Assembly: GCA_023701085.1 (NCBI GenBank)
Contig: JAMPXR010000132.1
Coordinates: 1-6,785, forward strand
Direction of reading: 5' to 3'
DNA from: Ramlibacter sp.
GTDB lineage: Bacteria; Pseudomonadota; Gammaproteobacteria; Burkholderiales; Burkholderiaceae_C
Length of the DNA stretch: 6,785 bases
A program made the translations under genes and the position numbers. Positions 1 through 5,278 of the stretch are shown one piece after another (the stretch's first letter is position 1; each line of letters begins with the position of its first letter). Under the pieces are notes generated by a model that did no database searches, was not told where the DNA came from, and was given only the letters and a program-made list of their open reading frames with translations.

Positions 1-606
1 AAGGGCGGGGACGCCGCCTCGCTCGTGGGCGGCATGGCCGCTGTGCTGCTGATCCTGGCGTCGCTGGCGACGCACGGCGCGCACAAGATGCTGGACGCCA
101 CGGCCGACCACGTCACCGAGGGCTTCGTGTTCGCCTTCCGCGCCATGGGTTCGGTGCTGCCGATCGCCGGCTTCTTCTTCCTGGGTGCCAGCGAAACCGC
201 CGCCAGCATTTTCGGCCTGTCCGCCGACAAGACGCCCAGCCTGCTGTTCGAGCTGGTCAAGAGCGCGCAGGCGTGGATCCCGCACAACCAGTTTCTGGTG
301 GGTTTCGGCATGATGATCGTCGGCATGATCACCGGCATCGACGGTTCCGGATTCTCCGGCCTGCCGCTGACGGGCGCGCTCGCCGGCGCGCTGGCGCCTG
401 CTTCGGGCGTGCACGTGAGCACCTTGGCGGCGCTGGGCCAGATGGGGGCGGTCTGGACCGGCGGGGGCACGCTGATCGCGTGGTCGTCGCTGATCGCGGT
501 GGCCGGTTTTGCCCGCGTGCCTGTGCTCGATACCGTGCGCGTCCTGACGCTCCCGGTGCTCACCGGCCTGGCCGCCGCCACGGTCTTCGCGGTGCTCTTC
601 TTCTAG
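1..606 (+). CDS. Multi-pass membrane protein, probable permease (C-terminal part, 5' end outside window)
   Basis: The reading frame is open from the first base, so the gene starts upstream; the ATG at 25 is only an internal Met. The visible 201 residues end at TAG 604-606. They are very hydrophobic, with about six candidate membrane segments (visible residues about 8-27, 46-71, 98-113, 121-136, 145-170 and 178-201). Between the third and fourth lies a Gly-rich stretch, TGIDGSGFSGLPLTGALAG (111-129), and a second Gly/Thr-rich motif, WTGGGT, sits at 152-157. Such broken-helix Gly/Ser/Asp motifs are typical of secondary transporters, but I do not recognise the family and cannot name a substrate. 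A terminator follows, so it is probably transcribed separately from the catabolic operon, although it is on the same strand. It could be an uptake system for that pathway; this is a guess from position only. Confidence 0.75.
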   Translation, partial: KGGDAASLVGGMAAVLLILASLATHGAHKMLDATADHVTEGFVFAFRAMGSVLPIAGFFFLGASETAASIFGLSADKTPSLLFELVKSAQAWIPHNQFLVGFGMMIVGMITGIDGSGFSGLPLTGALAGALAPASGVHVSTLAALGQMGAVWTGGGTLIAWSSLIAVAGFARVPVLDTVRVLTLPVLTGLAAATVFAVLFF

Positions 607-627
607 CGCTTTCCTGAAACGCTGCGA

Positions 628-668
628 CGCCGGCCGGCCGGGATTTTCCCCGCCGGCCGGCGCGTTTT
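628..668 (+). terminator. Rho-independent terminator after the membrane protein gene
   Basis: A perfect GC-only stem pairs 628-638 with 652-662 (11 bp). It extends past one bulged C (639) by three further G-C pairs (640-642 with 649-651), with loop ATTTTC at 643-648. A T run (665-668) follows two bases after the stem. The hairpin starts 21 bases after the stop codon at 606, the right place to end the upstream transcript. The T run is short (four), so termination may be incomplete and some read-through into the operon is possible. Confidence 0.75.
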
Positions 669-801
669 CATGCGGTCACCGCCAGCCGCGGGGAGGGCAC
701 TTGTGCGCCTGCCATCCTTTTCCACGCGGGGCGCGGAAGGCCAAGCTGCGAACGTCGAACGCCCCATGAGGAACTTGACTGACAACAGGAATAAGCATCG
801 T

Positions 802-830
802 TTGCGCCAGCGACGCGCCGCCCCTACAGT
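802..830 (+). promoter_or_regulatory. Candidate sigma70-type promoter for the operon
   Basis: TTGCGC (802-807) and TACAGT (825-830) are separated by 17 bases, the optimal spacing. They match the -35 and -10 consensus at 3 and 4 of 6 positions. Transcription would begin near 837, giving a short leader that just includes the ribosome binding site at 845-850. A better -35-like hexamer, TTGACT (775-780), has no acceptable -10 at 16-18 bases. Assigned by eye; moderate to low certainty. Confidence 0.35.
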
Positions 831-844
831 CCATGCACATGTTC

Positions 845-850
845 AGGAGG
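845..850 (+). promoter_or_regulatory. Strong Shine-Dalgarno site that fixes the aminomutase start
   Basis: AGGAGG lies 8 bases before the ATG at 859. It decides between this start and upstream in-frame ATGs at 670 and 766, which lack such a site and would lie upstream of the candidate promoter's start point. A GTG at 856 directly precedes the ATG in frame but is only 5 bases from the site. Confidence 0.8.
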
Positions 851-858
851 TGGCGGTG

Positions 859-2517
859 ATGAATTCGAAGACGCTTGAAGAAACAGTCGATTGCCCCGTG
901 GATGACCCGCGGCAAGAGATCGCCGCTGCATCGAGCATCCTCCGGCCCGCAGCCCGCAAGAAGGCAGGCGCGCCGGCCGCGATCGCGTCGGCCGACCTGG
1001 ACCAGATGATGGCGCTTCACGGCTATCCCGACGCGGTACGCGAAATCGTGCAAGTCGAGCGCCTGCTGCCGCTGGGCCTGGTGAACCGGCTGCACGCGCT
1101 GTATCCGCAGCATTCGCGGCTCAAGCGCACCGGAGGGTTCCTGTTCCAGGATCAGGAGCGCTACACCGGCCTGAAAGGCTTTCGCGCCGTGGTCGACACC
1201 CTCAAGCGCAACGGCATCGACATCGGGTTCATACCGGCCCGTGAGCTCTTCGTCGAGGTCTACCGTTTCCTGGCGACCCGGCACACGCTCAACTGCATCG
1301 ACTGGGACGATTACGAAAACGACTCCATCTACCAGCTGGTGATCCCGCAGCCCGGGATGATCGGCGACCCGGCGGTCGTCCAGGCGTACACGGCCGCGAA
1401 GACGGCGGCGCAGCGCACGGACATCGTCGAGTCCTACCTTCACCGCACCAATCCCCATGACGGCAACCAGCACCTGAACAAGCCCTGGTTCCAGAATGCC
1501 GAGGGCGGCGTCGAGATCCTCGAGGGCAGCCAGCACAAGTACCCGCAGTGCCAGCTGGTGTTCGACAAGACGACCCAGACCTGCTTCTCGTTCTGCACGT
1601 ACTGCTTCCGCCACGCGCAGGTGCGGGGCGGCGAGGACATGTTCATCCAGGAGGACATCCGCCAGATCCACGACTACCTGCGGCTGCACACCGAAGTCAC
1701 CGACCTGCTGATTACCGGCGGCGATGGCGGCTACATGCCCGTGGCCCGGCTGGAGCAGTACCTCCGCCCGCTCCTGGACGATCCCGCGCTGATGCACGTG
1801 CGCACCGTGCGGCTGGCCAGCCGCTCGCTCACGTTCCAGCCGGAGATGGTCCTCGGCCCCAAATACGAGCGCATGCTGGAGCTGTTCGACCGCTGCAGCG
1901 ACCACGGCATCCAGCTGACCTGGATGGCGCATTTCTCCACGCCCAGGGAGGTGCTCAACATCAGCACCATCGCCGCCATCCGGCGCCTGCAGGCCCACGG
2001 GGTGATGGTGCGCAGCCAGAGCCCGATGATGAATCACATCAGCCTGTTCACCGATGAGAATGGCCAGGTGGACGTGGACCGCTCCGCGCAGAACTGGATC
2101 GACCTCGCCCTGGTCTTCGCGAGCCTGAAGATCGGCTTTCACTCCATGTACTGCGCGCGCCCGACCGGGGAGCACCACTACTTCACGGCGCCGCTGGCCG
2201 GCGTGGAAAAGGTGTTCAGCAAGATCTACCGCTCGCTGTCCTCGATCAACCGGCCGTCGCGCTACATTTCCATGACCTCGTCGGCGGGCAAGATTTCCAT
2301 GATCGGCACCACCGAAGTGAACGGGGAAAAGCTGTTCGCGCTCAAGTTCACGGAGGGCCGCAACATGGAGTGGATGGACAAGGTGTTCCTCGCCCGATAC
2401 GACGAGAAGCAGAACACGGTGGACCGGCTGCAGCCGCTCGAAGGCCAGGAGTTCTTCTACCGCGACGAGCTGCGGCAGATCGAAAGCGCGCTCACGGACG
2501 CCCTGAAATCCGTCTGA
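859..2517 (+). CDS. KamA-family radical SAM 2,3-aminomutase (lysine/glutamate 2,3-aminomutase-like; substrate probably acidic)
   Basis: Predicted radical SAM/PLP enzyme of 552 residues that moves an amino group from C2 to C3 of an amino acid. Residues 235-260 carry the iron-sulfur motif CxxxCxxC (Cys242, Cys246, Cys249), followed by Arg251 in the position of Arg134 of lysine 2,3-aminomutase (LAM), which binds the substrate carboxylate. A GGD motif (287-289) matches the SAM-binding loop, and Lys478 in SSAGK matches the PLP lysine (LAM Lys337). Counting back from Lys478 with LAM spacing, Ser471 replaces Asp330 and Arg434 replaces Asp293, the two Asp residues that bind the lysine epsilon-amine. 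Phe442, Pro445, Pro466 and Gly477 also line up without gaps, comparing with LAM from memory. Glutamate 2,3-aminomutase likewise lost both Asp (Lys and Asn). The substrate is thus probably not lysine; alpha-aminoadipate or glutamate fits better. The protein is about 135 residues longer than LAM, mostly N-terminal, and its C-terminus has no cysteines for LAM's zinc site. First gene of the operon. Automatic annotation would likely say lysine 2,3-aminomutase. Confidence 0.9.
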   Translation: MNSKTLEETVDCPVDDPRQEIAAASSILRPAARKKAGAPAAIASADLDQMMALHGYPDAVREIVQVERLLPLGLVNRLHALYPQHSRLKRTGGFLFQDQERYTGLKGFRAVVDTLKRNGIDIGFIPARELFVEVYRFLATRHTLNCIDWDDYENDSIYQLVIPQPGMIGDPAVVQAYTAAKTAAQRTDIVESYLHRTNPHDGNQHLNKPWFQNAEGGVEILEGSQHKYPQCQLVFDKTTQTCFSFCTYCFRHAQVRGGEDMFIQEDIRQIHDYLRLHTEVTDLLITGGDGGYMPVARLEQYLRPLLDDPALMHVRTVRLASRSLTFQPEMVLGPKYERMLELFDRCSDHGIQLTWMAHFSTPREVLNISTIAAIRRLQAHGVMVRSQSPMMNHISLFTDENGQVDVDRSAQNWIDLALVFASLKIGFHSMYCARPTGEHHYFTAPLAGVEKVFSKIYRSLSSINRPSRYISMTSSAGKISMIGTTEVNGEKLFALKFTEGRNMEWMDKVFLARYDEKQNTVDRLQPLEGQEFFYRDELRQIESALTDALKSV

Positions 2518-2547
2518 GCCGCGCAAGCGACGCATTGGACAAAGACC

Positions 2548-3258
2548 ATGATCGACAAACGAGTAGCTTCACCCGCCAGCGCGGTGGCCGACATCGGCGA
2601 CGGCGCCAGCGTGCTGATCGGCGGCTTCGGCGAAGCCGGCAGTCCGATCGAACTGATCCATGCCCTGATCGACCGCGGCTCGCGCAACCTCACGGTGATC
2701 AGCAACAACACCGGCAGCGGCCACGTCGGCCTCGCGGCGCTGATCGAAAACGGCCAGGTCGCCAAGATCGTCTGCTCCTTTCCGCGCACCGCCGGCTCCA
2801 CGGTGTTCCCGATGCTGTACCGCGAAGGAAAGATCGAACTGGAGCTGGTGCCGCAGGGAACGCTGGCCGAGCGCATCCGCGCGGGCGGGGCGGGCATTCC
2901 GGCGTTCTACACGCCCAGCTCGGTGGGCACGCCGCTGGCCAAAGGCAAGGAAGTGCGCCGCTTCGGCGATGCCGAATACGTGATGGAGCAAGCCATCACC
3001 GCGGACTTCGCGCTGGTGAAGGCGCACCGGGCGGACCGCTACGGCAACCTCGTCTACCACAAGACCGCGCGCAACTTCGGCCCCATCATGTGCACGGCCG
3101 CGAAGACCTCGATCGTGCAGGTGCGGGAGACGGTCGAACTCGGCGGCATCGATCCCGAACACGTGGTCACGCCCGGCAACTTCGTCAGCCGGGTGGTCAC
3201 GGTTCCCAATCCCGCGCACGAATCGCAGCTGGTCAAGGAAGGACGGTGCTATCCATGA
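2548..3258 (+). CDS. 3-oxoacid CoA-transferase, subunit A (PcaI/CatI/AtoD-like)
   Basis: Alpha subunit (236 residues) of a family I CoA-transferase, which moves CoA from a donor such as succinyl-CoA to a 3-oxoacid. The family signature GGFGEAGSP is at residues 25-33. Further stretches typical of PcaI follow: SNNTGSG, VCSFPR, LVPQGTLAERIRAGG, and, nearer the C-terminus, ARNFGPIM and VTPGNFV. By recall it resembles 3-oxoadipate CoA-transferase PcaI more closely than acetoacetate-specific AtoD, and its length is normal (PcaI about 231). The start follows the aminomutase stop by 30 bases, with only a weak GGA (2537-2539) as ribosome site. Its stop overlaps the start of subunit B. No pca ring-cleavage genes are visible, so the 3-oxoacid probably comes from the operon's own aminotransferase. 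3-Oxoadipate is the favoured substrate, by inference; acetoacetate or another 3-oxoacid cannot be excluded. Confidence 0.93.
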   Translation: MIDKRVASPASAVADIGDGASVLIGGFGEAGSPIELIHALIDRGSRNLTVISNNTGSGHVGLAALIENGQVAKIVCSFPRTAGSTVFPMLYREGKIELELVPQGTLAERIRAGGAGIPAFYTPSSVGTPLAKGKEVRRFGDAEYVMEQAITADFALVKAHRADRYGNLVYHKTARNFGPIMCTAAKTSIVQVRETVELGGIDPEHVVTPGNFVSRVVTVPNPAHESQLVKEGRCYP

Positions 3259-3926
3259 GTGCTCCCAAAGGATGGACCCGCGACGAGATGGCGCGGCTCG
3301 TGGCGCTCGACATCCCGGACGGCGCCTACGTGAACCTGGGCGTCGGCATTCCGGAGCTGGTCGCGCAGTTCGTGCCCGCCGACCGCGAAGTCATCTACCA
3401 CACGGAAAACGGGCTGCTCGGCATGGGACCGGCCCCGGCGCCCGGCGAAGAAGATCCCGAGCTGATCAACGCCGGCAAGAAGCCGGTGAGCGCCATCCCC
3501 GGGGCTGCGTACTTCCATCATGGCGACAGCTTCGCCATGATCCGGGGCGGCCATATCGACGTGTGCGTGCTGGGCGCGATGCAGGTTTCCGCGCGCGGCG
3601 ACCTCGCCAATTGGTCCACCGGCGCCAACGACGCCAGCCCCGCGGTCGGCGGCGCGATGGACCTGGTGGCGGGAGTGAAGACCATCTACATCATCACGCA
3701 GCACACCACCAAGGAAGGCGAACCGAAGATCGTCGGCGAATGCACATATCCCTTGACCGGGCAACAGGTGGTGGACCGCATCTACACCGACCTGGCGGTG
3801 ATCGACGTCACGCCGGCGGGCCTGGCCGTGCGCCAGCTCGCACCCGGTGTGAGCTTCGCGCAGGTGCAGGAGAGGACGGGCACCGCGCTGATCGCCCTGC
3901 CGGCTTTGCAACACCTGGAGAAGTGA
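3255..3926 (+). CDS. 3-oxoacid CoA-transferase, subunit B (PcaJ/CatJ/AtoA-like)
   Basis: Beta subunit (223 residues), carrying the catalytic glutamate that forms the acyl and CoA thioester intermediates. Glu51 lies in TENGLLGMGP, matching the SENG motif of the family (Thr here in place of Ser). VNLGVGIPELV (26-36), FHHGDSFAMIRGGH, GDLANW, PAVGGAMDL and CTYPLTG are all typical of PcaJ. The ATG at 3255 overlaps the subunit A stop as ATGA, the usual coupling for these subunit pairs. AAGGAAGGA at 3236-3244 provides a ribosome site. The same frame is open much further upstream (to 2370), but that part is a shadow of the preceding genes. Together with subunit A it should form the cytoplasmic heteromeric transferase that activates the oxoacid before thiolytic cleavage. 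Confidence 0.93.
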   Translation: MSAPKGWTRDEMARLVALDIPDGAYVNLGVGIPELVAQFVPADREVIYHTENGLLGMGPAPAPGEEDPELINAGKKPVSAIPGAAYFHHGDSFAMIRGGHIDVCVLGAMQVSARGDLANWSTGANDASPAVGGAMDLVAGVKTIYIITQHTTKEGEPKIVGECTYPLTGQQVVDRIYTDLAVIDVTPAGLAVRQLAPGVSFAQVQERTGTALIALPALQHLEK

Positions 3927-3927
3927 G

Positions 3928-5268
3928 ATGGATTCATCCGTTGCCATGGAGGCCGCCGCGCCGACGGCCAGCGAGGCGCTGTTCACCCGCGCGTGCAAGG
4001 TGATGCCGGGCGGCGTCAGCCGCAACGCGGTGCTGCGCAAGCCGCATCCGCTCTATGTCGTGAAAGGCGAGGGCTGTTACGTCACGGATATCGAAGGCGT
4101 GCGCCGCATCGACTTTTCCAACAACATGACCTCCCAGATCCACGGCCACGCGCATCCCCAAATCATGGCGGCGGTCGCGCAGCAGCTCACCAAGGGCACC
4201 GGCTTTTCCATGGCCACGGAGGCCGAGGTGCTGTTTGCGGAGCATATGACCACGCGATCGAGCGGCTTCGAGAAGATCCGGTTCGTCAATTCCGGCACCG
4301 AGGCCGTGATGTGCGCGCTCAAGGCTGCCCGCGCCTACACCGGCCGGGCCAAGATCGCCAAGGTGGAGGGCGCTTATCACGGCCTGTACGACTATGCCGA
4401 GGTGAGCCAGAACGCCAGCCCGGCCAACTGGGGCGACGCCGGGCATCCGGCCAGCGTGCCGGTCTCCTACGGCACCCCGCCGGCGGCGCTGGGCGACGTC
4501 GTGATCATCCCCTTCAATGATCCGGAGCGCGCGGTCAGGATCCTCGACGAGCATGCCGGCGAGCTCGCAGCCGTGCTGGTGGACCTGATGCCGCACCGCG
4601 TCGGGATGATGCAGGCATCGCCGCAGTTCGTGCGCGCCCTGCACCAGTGGACCCGCCAGGACGGCGCCCTGTTCATCGCCGACGAGGTGATTACCTTCCG
4701 TTCCAATTACGGCGGCGCGCAGGAGTGGTACGACGTGCGCCCCGACCTGACCTCCATGGGCAAGATGGTCGGCGGCGGCTTTCCCGTGGGCGCACTGGCC
4801 GGACGCGCCGAAGTGATGGACGTCATGGACCCGTGGCAGCCGAAGGTGCGGCTGCCGCTGTCGGGCACCTATTCGGCCAACCCGGTCACCATGGTGGCGG
4901 GGCTGGCGGCGATGAAGCTGTTCGACCGCGCCGCCGTGCAGCGACTCAACCAGTTGTCGGATCTGGCACGCAACCGGATCCGGGAGGCCATCGCGCTGGC
5001 GGACGTCCCGGCCTGCGTCACCGGCGCCGGGTCGCTGTTCCGCATCCACATGAACGCGCAAGCGCCGCGGGATTACCGCGGCGTGTATCCGAGCGAAGCG
5101 CAATCGCGTTCGCTCAAGGTGCTGCTGGACCATCTGGTGGCCAACGGCATCCTGATGATCGAGACCGGGTCCGGCGCGCTATCGACGCCGATGAGCGGAA
5201 AAGAAATCGACCACCTGTCCGAGGCCATGCTTGCGGGCTTGCGCAAGGTCAAGGCCCAACTTACCTGA
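3928..5268 (+). CDS. Class III PLP aminotransferase, GSAM / beta-amino acid aminotransferase type
   Basis: Fold-type I PLP enzyme of 446 residues, normal for the group (430-450). Visible landmarks: MPGGVSR (26-32), whose Arg32 appears to match the carboxylate-binding Arg of Variovorax beta-phenylalanine aminotransferase; NSGTEA (121-126) for cofactor phosphate binding; GAYHG (148-152) stacking on PLP; DEV (252-254), with Asp252 for the pyridine nitrogen; and Lys279 in SMGKMVGGGFPVGA as the Schiff-base lysine. Homology searches may name it glutamate-1-semialdehyde 2,1-aminomutase (HemL). A haem-synthesis role is unlikely, because the gene sits between a CoA-transferase and an ALDH in a catabolic operon. 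Known beta-amino acid aminotransferases belong to this same subgroup. I infer transfer of the 3-amino group from the aminomutase product to an oxoacid such as 2-oxoglutarate, giving a 3-oxoacid for the CoA-transferase. It starts one base after the previous stop, with GGAG at 3917-3920 as ribosome site. Confidence 0.9.
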   Translation: MDSSVAMEAAAPTASEALFTRACKVMPGGVSRNAVLRKPHPLYVVKGEGCYVTDIEGVRRIDFSNNMTSQIHGHAHPQIMAAVAQQLTKGTGFSMATEAEVLFAEHMTTRSSGFEKIRFVNSGTEAVMCALKAARAYTGRAKIAKVEGAYHGLYDYAEVSQNASPANWGDAGHPASVPVSYGTPPAALGDVVIIPFNDPERAVRILDEHAGELAAVLVDLMPHRVGMMQASPQFVRALHQWTRQDGALFIADEVITFRSNYGGAQEWYDVRPDLTSMGKMVGGGFPVGALAGRAEVMDVMDPWQPKVRLPLSGTYSANPVTMVAGLAAMKLFDRAAVQRLNQLSDLARNRIREAIALADVPACVTGAGSLFRIHMNAQAPRDYRGVYPSEAQSRSLKVLLDHLVANGILMIETGSGALSTPMSGKEIDHLSEAMLAGLRKVKAQLT

Positions 5269-5278
5269 TAGACGCAAT

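Noticed and set aside
696..709. Possible sigma54 promoter (GGCAC followed by GC)
   Set aside because: The -12 element TTGCA is missing at the required spacing; only the GGCAC half fits.
603..785. Minus-strand 60-codon open frame in the intergenic region
   Set aside because: Arg/Pro/Ala-rich product, overlaps the terminator hairpin, and has no ribosome site or recognisable motif.
670..858. Longer aminomutase starting at ATG 670 or 766
   Set aside because: These starts lack a comparable ribosome site, and the 670 start touches the terminator. AGGAGG at 845-850 is ideally placed for ATG 859.
859..2517. Naming the aminomutase kamA and reading the operon as clostridial lysine fermentation
   Set aside because: The lysine-binding Asp pair is absent, and no kamDE, kdd, kce or kal-type genes are present in the window.
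676..2535. Long minus-strand open frame (619 codons) opposite the aminomutase
   Set aside because: The product is rich in His, Arg, Ala and Val with no recognisable motif. It is the expected mirror of a GC-rich gene, while the plus strand carries a complete set of radical SAM and PLP motifs.
2370..3254. N-terminal extension of CoA-transferase subunit B by almost 300 residues
   Set aside because: The frame is open but overlaps the aminomutase and subunit A. The extension is Arg-rich and unlike any CoA-transferase, and ATG 3255 gives the normal subunit length with a ribosome site.
3934..5133. Long minus-strand open frame opposite the aminotransferase
   Set aside because: Low-complexity His/Arg/Gly-rich product without domains; a shadow of the real gene. 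The same holds for the minus-strand frames at 2569-3219, 3249-4040 and 5261-6517.
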